This document shows positions 1 through 11,339 of a stretch of DNA of 64,000 nt, in pieces. A program made the translations under genes and the position numbers. The notes under the pieces were generated by a model. That model was given only the letters and a program-made list of their open reading frames with translations, did no database searches and was not told the origin of the DNA. Every line of letters begins with the position of its first letter. The first letter of the stretch is position 1. Source of the DNA: Aquanectria penicillioides (lineage: Eukaryota > Ascomycota > Sordariomycetes > Hypocreales > Nectriaceae); the NCBI GenBank assembly GCA_003415625.1, contig PYIU01000005.1, positions 687,001 to 751,000 on the forward strand. The letters run 5' to 3'.

Positions 1-1726
1 GTGTCCTTCCAGTTGCTGCTAGGCTGCCTGATCCACTGCCACCTTTGCCGGCTCCGGCTCCCGTGAGTACTCGCTCACAGTATGCCGTGCTCCTGTTTTC
101 TATGCTCTCACTGTACTTTAGCCACCCACCAGGCTGGGCCACCCCCAACTGGGCTGCAATTGGAAAGGAAATAGTCGCCCCCTCCAGCAGGCCCCCTCGA
201 CCCTCCCGAGTCCCAGTCGCGCCTGCCTTGCCTCGCACCCTGCACTTTCCTTCTTCCCACCCCCTTCCAAATCCAAACCTAATCCAATTCACCCGTTCGT
301 TCGTGCTTTCCGTTCGCTCTCTGGCCCCGTTCGTGCTTTCCCCAGCCCAGCATAACCGCCAAACCCTCTTTTTCCCTCCGCCCACTCCTCTCGCCCACAT
401 TCCCACTCCCACTGCTCGCTCTTCCTTTCTTCCTATTTTTTTTTTCCCTCTCTTCCTCCTCTCACTCTCGAATTTCTCTCCACCACTTCCTTTTTCCTCT
501 CTTCCCTTTTACCTCCACCGCTCACCCGCCCTCCCTTCTTTCTTTCCTCTCTCTATCTCTCTCTTTCCGCCCGCTCGCCTCGTTCGCCTCGTTTTCTCCC
601 TGCGTTCGCTCTCGCGTTGCCGAGTTTGTTCGTCATTGGCTCTCCGCCCGCTCGCCCGCTTCTGCTCGCCTCGCCTCGCACCGCACCGCATCGCATCGCA
701 TCCTCCTTCGGGCTTCAAGAAACAAAACTGCAAGATACTGGAAACAAAGATCAATACATCCAGCCCTTGGTTCTGGAAAGGCGCATCTGCTGGTGATACT
801 CACCATTTTTAATCTCTGTACTTTATTCTTCGTCGATTCTTTGCTTTTTCTGGCGCGCACACCAACCGCCCTTCACCACTACGTCCTAATTTCCACCCGA
901 CCATCAAAAATCCCAACTGTGGTTCTCGGAACAACCACCATCGGAGAAAAGTTACTAAAACAAACCCAAAAAAAAGGAAGAAAATTCTCGGAGGAACTAA
1001 GAAGGCTTCCCGAAATTCACACCTGGATCAAAAACTGTCTCGTTTTGTCGTCTTGGACAGACAAATCCAGCTGGTGCTCGCGTGTTAAGTCGTGTGTACA
1101 TCACCCGACTCGCCGCTTGGAGCGTGAATCCCTCTCTCGGTCCCCTTCGACCCGCCATCATCCACCAACCATCATCACCATCACTCGCGTGGCGCTCAGT
1201 CATCACCCGACCTCGGCCTGACGCACTTGACGCCTCGACGTCTCCTTCGTTCGAGCCGCCCCCATCTCATTCCGAGAAGGGAGTCACCACCTCATCGCTT
1301 CCTTCTTTCGATCGCGTCTTCGCATCGCCCTTTCATTCACATTATTCTCGTGCCTTTCTTGCATTCAATATTGTTCATTTTTAATTCCCAACGCGAGCTG
1401 AAAATCTCGTGTGAACCGCTCTTTGGCAGTCTGCTCGATCGAAATACCACGCTTTCTTGGATTTGCGTTTCACCTCGCCCGACGCGACAAACTGCCCTCG
1501 TCTCTTGCTCCAGCATCATCGATTTTCCGAAATCATCGTCCCGTCTGAGATACCCGCACCACATAATTTTTACACAGCTCGATTCTACGAATCCCACCAA
1601 ACTTTTGTAATTTCGACACAGATCCATCTCCGTCAAAGAGATCATCAACCCACGTTCATTCTTCTCAACGACTTCAACCATTTATTTTTACACTCAATTT
1701 ACTCCCGTTATAGCTACTTTTGAGCC
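1..1726 (+). other. Long pyrimidine-rich upstream/leader region, no gene seen
   Basis: No convincing coding region is visible. From about 180 to 1720 the + strand is rich in C and T (runs of ctctct, ttcctcct, cccgctcgcc), as in promoters and long 5' leaders of filamentous fungi. The open frames here have low-complexity Pro/Ser/Leu composition and lack real ATG starts. It most likely holds the promoter and leader of the gene starting at 1727. Confidence 0.55.
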
Positions 1727-3409
1727 ATGGACGCAGGCGGTCTCGCTCAAATGACTTCCAACGGTTTCGCTACCTCGAACGGATTGGCCATGCCTTCCGG
1801 AGGTCTTGCTGCCCGCCGTGGTGGCCAAAATGTCAAGCCCCTCTCATTTGATACGATCAAGCAGAGCAAGGACAACAAGGACAACGGAGCCCCCACCCCT
1901 CGCACCAGCCGCTCTCATCTGCTCGCTGGTCTGCGAACCGCTCCCAAGTCCGCCACTGCCGCTTCATTCGGCCCTCAGTCTCCCACGGCGACTGGCCCCT
2001 CGCAGCAGTTTGCCCGTAACTCCATGACTGGAAACGCCTATGGCATGGGTCAAGACAGCATTTACAACCCGCCCAAGACAGCCTTCCCTCAGTACGGCGC
2101 CCACAACAGCTTCAACTCCATGATGGGTCAGCAGTACACCGTCGACCAGGTTCTGGCCCCTCCCGAGCTCCCCATTGACGAACAGGCTCAGGAGCACATG
2201 GACCCCAACCTCTATGCCCAGCTTGTTGCTACCAACATGTATCTTGCTCAGCAGCAGCAACGCCTTCAGCAGCAGCTTAGGAGCGTGCAGGCCGCCGCCC
2301 AGCAGTTCCAGCAGCTCAACCTGAACAACCCTCAGCTCACCCAGCAGCAGCTCGCCCTCTATGAGCAGCAGCAACAGCTCCGCAACATGCAACAGCAGCT
2401 TGGCGTTCAGGCCGCCTTGACCCAGCAGGCTCAGCAGACCCAGCAGGTCTACTACAACCCCATGACCGGCCAGTACTACTTTGATAACTCTGCCCAAGTT
2501 CAGATGGCGGTGCCCTTCACCGAGCAGCCTCAGACCCCCGGCTTCAACGGTTTCCAGCAGCAACAGCAACAACAGCAGCAGCAGCAGCAGGGAACGCCCT
2601 CTGTCCAGGTCTCCCCTCCCGCGGAGAACCAGCCCTTCCCATTCCGAAGCAACTCTCCTCCTAAGCGATATGACTCACCTAGCGAGGTGACGCCTCTTCC
2701 TCCACCATCCGCCAACGCCTTCCGCCGCGGCCACAAGAAGGCTTCCTCCCTGGCCCCTGTAAACAGCTCTCTCGCTGCTTCCGCTCCATCTGATGCTCCC
2801 AAGTCTGCCGGCCCCAAGACCACTTCGTTCCCCATGACTCCTCTGACTGGAGGCTACGGACCTGGCCAGGCTCGTGCTGGCGAGCACCCTGTTCGTCAGC
2901 CACGCGGCCCTCCCTCTCTGGATGAGCTAAAGTCGAAGCCCACTGCTAAGCACGAGGGTAGCAAGAACTTTGCTGCCCGTACTCGCCGATCTGCCGTCCA
3001 CAACCTTGTTCGTGCGGGTATGGAGCGCCGCAAAGGCACAGGAAGCTCTTGCGGAAGCATGAGCCCAGTCTCCGAGACTGCCGAGGAATCGACCACACCG
3101 ATCACCGACAACGAGTCCGATTCTGGACGTAGCGGTTCCGGTAGCCTCGCCGGCGAGATGGATTGTTACAACTCGCGAGTTACTACCACCGGCACCTGGG
3201 GTGCTATTGGATCAGACCGCCCCAGCTCCCGCCAGAAGGGCCGCAAGAGCTCTGGCAGCGTGGGTAGCGCCAGCAGCGAGAGTGAAAACAGCTCTTTTGC
3301 AAATGTGTTTAAGAATGGCGCTCTGCGAGCGGCCAAGGCGCAAGAGTCGGTTGACAGCCAGCGCAAGGCACCGAGACTGGTGCTCACCAAGAGCACTCCG
3401 GCTGCCTGA
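1727..3409 (+). CDS. Q-rich, intrinsically disordered conserved fungal protein (560 aa)
   Basis: Single-exon frame from an ATG at 1727, directly after a long leader, to TGA at 3409. The N-terminus (MDAGGLAQMTSNGFATSNGL) leads into a basic Ser/Thr/Pro-rich part. Residues about 170-250 are Gln-rich and likely helical (QQQQRLQQQLRSVQ, LTQQQLALYEQQQQLRNMQ). A pure glutamine run follows near residues 277-288, then low-complexity Ser/Pro/Lys sequence with many possible phosphosites. No enzyme fold, membrane segment or signal peptide is visible. I have a weak recollection that similar Aspergillus proteins are annotated as Nif1-like cell-cycle inhibitors; I cannot verify it and do not rely on it. Glu, Gln and Pro codons follow the GC-rich usage of the neighbours. 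That it is a real gene is nearly certain; its function is not known. Confidence 0.85.
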   Translation: MDAGGLAQMTSNGFATSNGLAMPSGGLAARRGGQNVKPLSFDTIKQSKDNKDNGAPTPRTSRSHLLAGLRTAPKSATAASFGPQSPTATGPSQQFARNSMTGNAYGMGQDSIYNPPKTAFPQYGAHNSFNSMMGQQYTVDQVLAPPELPIDEQAQEHMDPNLYAQLVATNMYLAQQQQRLQQQLRSVQAAAQQFQQLNLNNPQLTQQQLALYEQQQQLRNMQQQLGVQAALTQQAQQTQQVYYNPMTGQYYFDNSAQVQMAVPFTEQPQTPGFNGFQQQQQQQQQQQQGTPSVQVSPPAENQPFPFRSNSPPKRYDSPSEVTPLPPPSANAFRRGHKKASSLAPVNSSLAASAPSDAPKSAGPKTTSFPMTPLTGGYGPGQARAGEHPVRQPRGPPSLDELKSKPTAKHEGSKNFAARTRRSAVHNLVRAGMERRKGTGSSCGSMSPVSETAEESTTPITDNESDSGRSGSGSLAGEMDCYNSRVTTTGTWGAIGSDRPSSRQKGRKSSGSVGSASSESENSSFANVFKNGALRAAKAQESVDSQRKAPRLVLTKSTPAA

Positions 3410-4891
3410 GGTGACGCTGCGGCTGATACACGATTTTGCACTCCTTCTCACGACTTATGCGCCCGGACTATTTCTTTTTCACACGACTACTCGGACTGGC
3501 GGATTGCATTTTTATGGTTTTCCTTTGGTCCTTTTTTCCCGTCAAGCTGGGGAGTCTCTGTTTTTCCCGTTCTGCATGGGGTTGATCAACCATGTTTTTT
3601 GTCTTTGAACGCTTTTACTACCTACTGAAGTTTATAATTCACTTCACAGTCTCTCATTCATACATTTTTATACTTGGCCACGACATTAGGGGAAATGCCC
3701 AGGGATTATCTTGTCTCAGTCTAGACGGACTATTCGGGTTTTTTAGTTTTGGGGGACTGACGAGGAATCTTTATACCAATGAGGATGAGAAAATCACGGA
3801 AGGGGGAGACGTCTGATCTGAAGTCTCCGGGAGGCGATCAGGTGGACCCTTGGTGTGAGTTACGGCCGGCGGTCCCGGCCCAGGGACACATGTCTGGCAA
3901 ATTTGACATTTGCTTTCGTTGCATTCCTCGAGCATCTCCCGTTTTCACTGTCTGTCTAGTCACTGTCCTAGTCCTCTGGGAAACAAAAAAAAAGAGAATG
4001 TGGCATTTACGGAGTTTCGTGAACCACGGAGGAGATACCGTTGGATTGATAGGATTCCTATGTCGTCAAACTTGGGACGGCCAAGGAGGGATAGACAGGT
4101 GGTGGCGGAGATGTAGAATAGTTTAGGAAATGGCACAATATAAATTGACGGCCACTTCAAACTTGATCGTGTCTTACCGATGAGGTTCAAATGTGAACCA
4201 TTATGCATGTGCCAAAAGTAATACGTGATTGATTTTGACGCTGATGTTTTGACGTTGTCCGCATCATGATTCCTTTCGTTACACTGAAATAGACTGAGAT
4301 TGTCCAACACGTGGTTGCAATTGCTTGCCGACCTATATCATCATGTCAAGCCAAAAAGCTAAATCATGCCGTTTTCTTTCGCAGCTTGGCTCCCTTACAA
4401 CGAAAACCACTTGCCTTGCATCCTTCTCGTTTTCGTCTCATGCCATTCGTCTCATCTCGTCCTTTCTATTTGTGTTTCCTTGACTCATACATGCTCCATG
4501 TCCGTCCAGCCCCTCCCCATGGATGCAACCCAGACCCAACCGCCGGCTTATCAAAAGAGAAGAAGAAGAAAAAGAAAGGATGTATAAGATGAGAAATAGA
4601 AAAGCACCAATGAGACACGGAGCAGCGAATTCTTCGATGCTCGTATCTTTCTTTCTTTCTTTGTTTGTTTCCTGTTGCAGGGAAGATCGGGGAGTGGTAA
4701 GCAGAGTATGCAGGACTCGAATATTATGTTGTGTCGCCTTTTTTGTTCTCTTCGATTTTGCCCCTTGCCTTATTGCGCCTCCTTTTGCTGCAGTCATGGC
4801 CTCCCAGTCCCGTCCCGCCGTAGTCAATGCCCAGGCGTTCCATCTCATTTCATAGTACAGTTATCAGTCATGCGTGTCATGGGACTAATCA
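3410..4891. other. Convergent intergenic spacer, no gene seen
   Basis: This lies between the ends of the Q-rich protein (+) and the SepH kinase (-), so it holds both 3' ends. It is T-rich just after 3409 and has short A and T runs near 3985 and 4640. The small open frames have no family-like sequence. No gene or RNA is recognised. Confidence 0.6.
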
Positions 4892-7800
4892 TCATGACCA
4901 CTTGATATCACTGGGCGCCCTACTCCGCCTCTTGTGCAAGACGGGGGCGCCTCCCGGTGCCGTCATGCCTGTGAGGCCAAGTCCTAGGCCTGAGGGCATG
5001 GTGCCATCACGGCTGCTCAGCCCATCCCTGCTGCTCAGTCCGTCTCTGCTACTTAGCCCATCTCTGCTGCTTAGTCCGTCTCTGCTACCCAGCCCGTCTC
5101 TGCTCACAAGCGTCTCTCTGCTGAGGTAGCCTTCCCTGCTGCCTAGTCCGTCGCGGCTTCGGAGCCCGTCACGACTCGTCGTTGCGCGGATGACGTTCTC
5201 TTTGTTGCTCAGGCTGCTGTCGCTTCGGAGAACCATTGGCGTATCGGCTCGGACAATACCGCTGCCTCCGCCGGGAATCCGGGCGCTGCCTGGAGCAGCC
5301 ATGGATGTCCGGGGCAGGCGACTCTTGCCGGCGGCGTTGCCAAGGGACATGGACTCGCCGCTGACGCGTCTGGGGATGCCTGTTGGGCCATCTCGGCTTC
5401 GGGGTCTGTAGAGCATCGCTTCTCGTTCGAGCGCCGCGGACCGGCGTGGGCTGGCGGCGACCTCGATGTATGCATTTCCAGCTAGGCTAGCCCGGCTCCT
5501 ATGCGTGGGCGTTTGGGGGACAGACATGGATGAGTGCAGCCCGGGTGGCGTGTAGCTAGTGTTGCGACGCGATCCCCTGCGCGAAGAGGTCGAACTCGGC
5601 ACTGAAGGAGGAGCTGCCTCGTGAGGTCTCGGAGAGGCTTCAATGTTGACCCTGACCAGCTCGGAAGCCAGGTTCCGCACCAGGACGGCAGTATCCTTCT
5701 CGGATAGCGTCTGGATAGCCTCCATAAGCGAGCGCACTTGCGAACTGTTGAGGCTTCTCGTCCCATCGCCGTTTCCGATTCCAGGCTCGCAGGCATCCAT
5801 GATGGTCCTCACCAGCCTGAGCAGGTTCAGTCGCACCACAGCCTTCTTGTGTCCCAGCCGCTGCGCAATGCCCGCAAACATCTCGGGCTTCGCCAGCGAC
5901 GCCGCGACAGACGGGCTCAAGCGGAGCAGCTTGAGGAGAGGCTCTAGCAGGTTCGAGTCGAACGAGTTGAGCTTGTTGGTATTGAAACAGCTTACAATGG
6001 CCCTCGTGAAGTTGCCATTGATTAGGTGACCCTCCACGTTAGCCGTTTCCTCTTGCAGCCAGATCAAGATGGCATCTAGGGCCGTCACCTGCCAGTACTG
6101 GTCCGTTAGGAGCGAAACGAAAAAGTCTAGACCCTTTGTTCTGCCACAGATACCTGCGACCCTTGGACCCAGAATGTGCCATGTCGCACAAGATCGGCAG
6201 TGCAAACTCCTTTGGTGGTCGATCTGTCTGCATGATTCGAAGAAGCAGTGGGATGATGCCACCGACGGCAGCATCCTCCTGGCGGTCCTTGCTAAGCCGG
6301 CAGAGGTTGAAGAGGGTGTTGAGCACTTGATTAGAGATCTCGCGGAAATGAGTTTGACCCTTCTTCATGCTGTAGCTTAGGAGGTCGATGAGGTTTTCAA
6401 TCGCATCGGCAGAGTGGAGAGATTCGATAGTCGTAGAGAGCATGGATAGGTTCTTGATGAACTTGAGCATGGTGATCTGGTGAACAGGCGTCATCCGCCG
6501 CAAATCCTTTAGTACGCTCTTGAGCACCTGTCGGTCTGCCACCACCTCCTTGACATAGTTTTCGGCCTGGCTGAAGAGATAGAAAATGTTGACGATGCGT
6601 CCCTCGATGAGCTCATCCAACTCATCCTCACCCTCTTCGTCAAGAACTCGGTGTAGTACTAGGGCGAGCGGGTACAAGATCTTGCTTCGTGAAAAGATTC
6701 TGCAAAAGTCGTTTTTGGGTGTCGGGCCTTGCAGTTCGAAAACGTTCCAGATTCCGTTGACGCCGATGAGAACCAAATCTCGGGTGTTGTCGTAGTCTTC
6801 ATCGAGGAATTCCACCAAAACGTTCAAACCACCGGCCGAGACAAACATTTGCAACGTCAGAGTGGATGTCTGATACATCTGGCGCACAAATGCAGCTGCC
6901 TCTAGTCGGATCTCATCCGAGTATTGTCGTGCGGCGAACTTGGTAATAATGGGGATGCCGCCCACGAAGCACAAGTTTTCTTGGATTTCGACGTCGTCAA
7001 GGATAATCTTCTAGAGTTAGTGAGATACGAGAGGCGATAGTTTACGAAACTTACTGCATTGACAACCTTGAGCAGTTGCAAAATCAAGTATTGCCGGCTC
7101 TTCACCGTGCAGGGCTCTAGTATTTCTAGGATGGGTAACAACCCGTGAGCGCTGATGATGAGGTTTTTCACCTCGCTGTTCTCCCAAAGAAGTACGAGCT
7201 AAGACTAGTCAGCAATTTGCCGGTTTTGGGGTAGTTCAAGAAAACTTACTAAGTCTTCAGCATATTCGGTCAAAAGCTCATCGCTTTCTGACGACTTTAA
7301 GGACCTCACGAGGCTTTCCACTCTCTCCGCTAACCTGGCGTGTCTATCTCTGGCAATATTGGCTTCCAGATCCATCTCGTCCCATCCAGGGTCCATTGAT
7401 GCAAATGGGTCGTCTTCGTCATCATCGTCGCCTAGCCAGGAATTACTTGATACTCTGGACAGCAACATCAACCCGCCATCCTCAGAACCTCGTTCGCTTT
7501 CTTCCTTCTCTGCTACCGAGCCCCCGGGGCCGAAGATGTCGCTGAAATCTTCGTCGTCGTCCTCCGCAAATTTCTGGATCTCTATCGAAGACCGAGTCCG
7601 TCGCATTGGCCGATCTGGTAGCACTGATGGTCGAGATACGAGCTTCTTCTTTATGCTTCCGGCAATAGGATCCTGCATCGATCGAGGCAGGCTTGTGAGG
7701 TCCGAGGGGTGAAATAGTTGTGGCGCATCGCTTTGTCGTGAGCTCTGACATTGGTATGTTAGTGAACATACAAAAAGAAGACTCATGAGCAAAGAAACTT

Positions 7801-9909
7801 GCCTTCTTGACTGCCTGATTCGGCCTGCGAGTAAAGACATTGTCATTATCTACAAAGAGGTCTGAAAAATCCTCTATGCTCTGCTCTCGATACACCACAT
7901 CTGGTCTTGACGGTAGCTCAAACCGGTTACCAAAGTGGGATTTTGTTGGTGATCTGGCCCGTCCCGAGCCCGATAGACCTGCGGCCCTGCTCGAGGTGGA
8001 TTTGTTCCGGCTGTGTGACTTGGGAGGTTCCATGGGCCTCTCTGGCTTCTTGGGAAGAGGTCGAATCGTCTGTTCTTGGGGGTCGGAATCTTGCCAGTGG
8101 TGAGGGCCCTTAATCGTCATAAGCTCGCCCTCGAAATCCTCGTCGTAGTTGGAGCTGTCGTGCCTCCCATCGTTGACCGATGCAAACGATTTGAGGCGAT
8201 CGCTCGATAGTAAACCGCCAAAGTGATCTTGTGGCTTGAGGTGTGGCAATTGAAGTGCACTTGGTGATATGGCCGTCGTGAAATCATCATCCCAATTGTC
8301 ATCATCTACAAACAAAAAGTTAGTTCCTGGTGCGAAGGTTAAACTAATTTGGTCATGATGCGCTTTTGTAAGCGGCCATGCTGTTCTAGATGAAGGCGGT
8401 AAGAAGATTTGAGGAAAGAGTTTGCGACGTACCGGGGATTTCAGGCTTGCTGAAAGCTTCGGCACCAGGACGGGGCTTGGCCAGAGACAGCGATCCTTTG
8501 TTTGGCGTTCCCCCCATGAATCGAGATGAAGGACCGGCCTCAGAACCTGTTGAAGCACGGAGGGATGACTCTGACGACTTCAGTGCCTTGTTCCATTGTT
8601 TGACTTCTTCGACAGCTTGGCTGAAATTGGACGGCGCTCTTGATACAGGCGCTTCTGCTCGTCGGCATCCCGTGATCCATGCGTGGCGTAGAAGCTTGCG
8701 GGCACTAACTCGAAGATTGGGGTCTTTTTGGAAGCATTGCATGAGGAAGTCTCGAGCGGCCTGAAGCAAGTTAGCGAATGAGGCCGAATCGAAGACGATT
8801 GAAACTCACGGCGGAGATTCCCTCTGGTAGAGGAGGGTGGTCGTCATTCACAATGGCAAAGAGCGCTGGCATGGCAGCCAAGTTGTGATACGGAGGCTTG
8901 CCTTGCAGCAATTCAATCACCGTGCAGCCGACACTCCAGATATCCGAGGCAGAACTTGCACCCGACAGCTGAATAATCTCAGGGGCCATCCAGTAGGGGG
9001 TTCCGACGACCTGAGCCTCCTTATCCTGCCCACCAGCAAGCGTGCTGGTGGAAACACCAAAGTCTGCCAACTTGACGGTACCATCCTTGGTGGTTAGAAT
9101 GTTGGCGCCTTTAATGTCGCGATGAATGACACCCTGGTCGTGGAGGTACTGAAGGCCGTGGAGGACCTGGGTCATGTACACGCCAACGAGGTTTTCTGGG
9201 AATTTTCCGTACGCCTTGCAGATGGAGTGGAGGGAGCCGTTTTCGCAGTATCTGGTGTTGCGGTCAGTTTCTGGAGGTGAGTGGCCAATGGGAAGCGATC
9301 ATACTCCAAGATGATGTTTAAACAGTCCACCGACTTTACAAAGCCGATATATTTGACAATATTGTCATGCTGGGTTTTGTTAGGTCGAGGCTGTTATTTG
9401 CTTTTCTGGAGATTCTCTTACATGAAGATTCTTGAGCAAGTCGATTTCACTCTAAGCGCCGCCAGGGCTTGTCAGCATATCATTTTCCTGCCTAACTTTC
9501 CTCAAAGTTGACAGCAAAACCCACCTCCATCATTCGCAACTCGCTCTTGGGCAGATCCGCAAGCTTGATTTGCTTTACGGCAACTGCTTCTCCGGTGCCC
9601 CAGTTGAAGGCTTTGTAGACAGAACCAAAGGCACCCTTACCAAGACATTCGCCCAAGCGCTACACCAGAGTAAAAAACAGATATTAGCACTTTTGTTCAC
9701 ACTTCTCAACCCAACGGTACAAGCCAGCGAATTCTGGGCCGCTGATTCGGTAGACGTAGAGGAGAAATACGCACGTAGTCCTTTAAACCCGGGTCCTGCA
9801 ACGCAGAGCTCTCGCGGTGCTTGTCCTTGCGCGAGGGAGTGCCGGGCGCCGCGGAGCGGTCGCGGGTGGCAGCGCGGCCATTGGGGTGGTACTGCCGGTC
9901 TGGCAACAT
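4892..9909 (-). CDS. sepH: SepH/Cdc7-type septation initiation kinase (MAPKKK-like), with a +1 frame break
   Basis: Ser/Thr kinase of the septation initiation network, expected to act at spindle poles under a Spg1-type GTPase to trigger septum formation. Exons on the minus strand: 9775-9909, 9525-9659, 9422-9451, 9305-9369, 8810-9251, 8433-8760, 7803-8305, 7250-7744, 7055-7198, 4892-7010. The kinase domain follows a short basic N-terminus: glycine loop GKGAFGSV at about residues 52-59, lysine in VAVK (about 74), HRD at 165-167, DFG at 185-187, then WMAPE. A disordered acidic region and a long helical, armadillo-like C-terminal half follow, as in known SepH proteins. Total is about 1,464 residues if the break is bridged. 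The intron at 7745-7802 has a GC donor. Near 6135-6137 the frame shifts: the conserved YLWQNKG is followed by [13 protein letters not shown] only after skipping one base. The tail carries a six-residue repeat. Confidence 0.93.
5005..5190 (-). repeat. 18-bp coding minisatellite (SRDGLS hexapeptides) in sepH
   Basis: Near the C-terminus of the kinase the protein repeats a six-residue unit, S-R-D-G-L-S/G, about ten times. The DNA shows matching 18-bp units with changes mostly at third positions. The stretch is disordered and basic/acidic alternating. Copy number is likely to vary between strains. Confidence 0.85.
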
Positions 9910-10620
9910 CTCTCAGGCAGGCTCTCCCCCGGTGATGCTCGATGTTGGCGGTCCCGGACGGGATATGCCTCGGCAAGCAGAGGGCAGCAAGCAGTAACGA
10001 ACGTCAGGGTGGGCGGTGGGAGGAGAAGGGGAGGAGGATCGGGGGTCGTCAAGGCGGGGATCGCATTCCCGGCTAGGATCGAGCTGCGGCGGCGGGGAGG
10101 GGTTGGAACCGCATCCGAATTCGAGATTGGGAGTCGAATTGTTGGAAAACGGTCGTGGACGGATCGGACGTCTCGAGTCGGGTCGCAGAATGTCGGCCTC
10201 GTTGGGTCGTTGAGCTTGACTGGGCGCGGGAGTGCAGTGGGAGGGAGGGAGGGGCGGATCAGCAGCAAGGGACGGCGTCGGTTCGTGGGACGTGGACGGA
10301 GAGCGGGCCCCCGGGACTAGGTTGAAAGGAGGGACGGTCGACGCTTTTAGGCCGAATAGAGAGAGTGAGAGAGGGTGTGTGTGCGTGCGTGTGTACGAGA
10401 GAGAGAAAAAAAAAAGATGTGTGACAAGGAATAGAGTGAGGGCGGGAGCGGGAGGGGAGTGAGAGGAGTGACAGCGAATGGACTGGGCCCAGGAACAGGA
10501 AACGAGACGAAGCTGCACAAAGTCAATGCCAATCAATCAATGGCTCTCGGTGTTGTTTCTCTCTTGCAACCCAACCCAGCCCACCCCCAAGGGACCAAGC
10601 AAGCAAGACCAACACACCCA

Positions 10621-10680
10621 CAGGGCCACTCACAGGGCCACTCACAGGGCCACTCACAGGGCCACTCACAAGGCCACCCA
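10621..10680. repeat. 12-bp minisatellite, five copies
   Basis: Four perfect copies and one slightly changed copy of cagggccactca stand head to tail. They are followed at 10692-10720 by a (CTC)n microsatellite. The array is not inside any recognised gene. Confidence 0.95.
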
Positions 10681-10691
10681 CACTCCTACTG

Positions 10692-10720
10692 CTCCTCCTC
10701 CTCCTCCTCCTCCTCCTCCT
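10692..10720. repeat. (CTC)n microsatellite
   Basis: About nine or ten tandem CTC triplets directly downstream of the 12-bp minisatellite. Confidence 0.95.
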
Positions 10721-11312
10721 ACCTAGCCCTGTAAGCCTCCGCCTGTAGCTGTAGGTCGCCTACCCAGCGGCCTATGGGGGAGCCCACAGGCCGCCCCTAC
10801 AGAGCCCGTAAAACCGCCTGCGAGCCCTCCACTGTAAGAGGGACGTGTGGCACAACATGGGGGGCCAGGCCGGGGCCACCCATGCAAGGACCCTCTCTCC
10901 TGGGGAGGGGAGAGATGAGGGGTGTGTGGCGCTCGCGGGTCGACGCTGGTGCCGCAGGGCGGCTATTCCAGGGATCGGCACGGGCGCTGCAGGGCGCTGG
11001 ACTGCGCTGGACGACGCTGGGCGGCGCTGGAACAGCGCTGTGGCCCGCCGTGCCAGCTGTAATTTACAGGCGCGGCTAGACCCGGTGCTCTCGGCCCCCC
11101 AGCGTGCGTGCCTGCGCTGTGCCGCTGGCCTGGACTCGGTAGGTCGGGGAGGGGGCTGCGCGGGAGAGCAATTTACAGGGCACCCGACTTGTCGACAAGC
11201 CGCTCGAACATGAGGACGTTGAGGCTGACTTACTTGGGGTATCACAAAGCCTGCCTGTACTACATGCAGTCGGCAGTTCGTACATACACTCTACATCAAT
11301 CTCGATGTACGT

Positions 11313-11339
11313 GTATGTATGTATGTATGTATGTATGTA
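11313..11339. repeat. (GTAT)n microsatellite
   Basis: Six to seven tandem GTAT units in non-coding DNA. Confidence 0.9.

Noticed and set aside
45..812. 255-codon plus-strand frame at the left edge
   Set aside because: Starts at TTG, is made of Pro/Ser/Leu low complexity from C/T-rich DNA and matches no protein type.
1964..2572. 202-codon minus-strand frame opposite the Q-rich protein
   Set aside because: It is Leu/Gly/Val-rich because it mirrors CAG-rich codons; the plus-strand frame has the ATG and full gene structure.
6100..6180. Explaining the sepH frame break by an intron
   Set aside because: The conserved protein runs without a gap on both sides, so no bases can be removed except one.
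10621..10680. CRISPR-like array
   Set aside because: The units abut without spacers and the genome is eukaryotic; it is a minisatellite.
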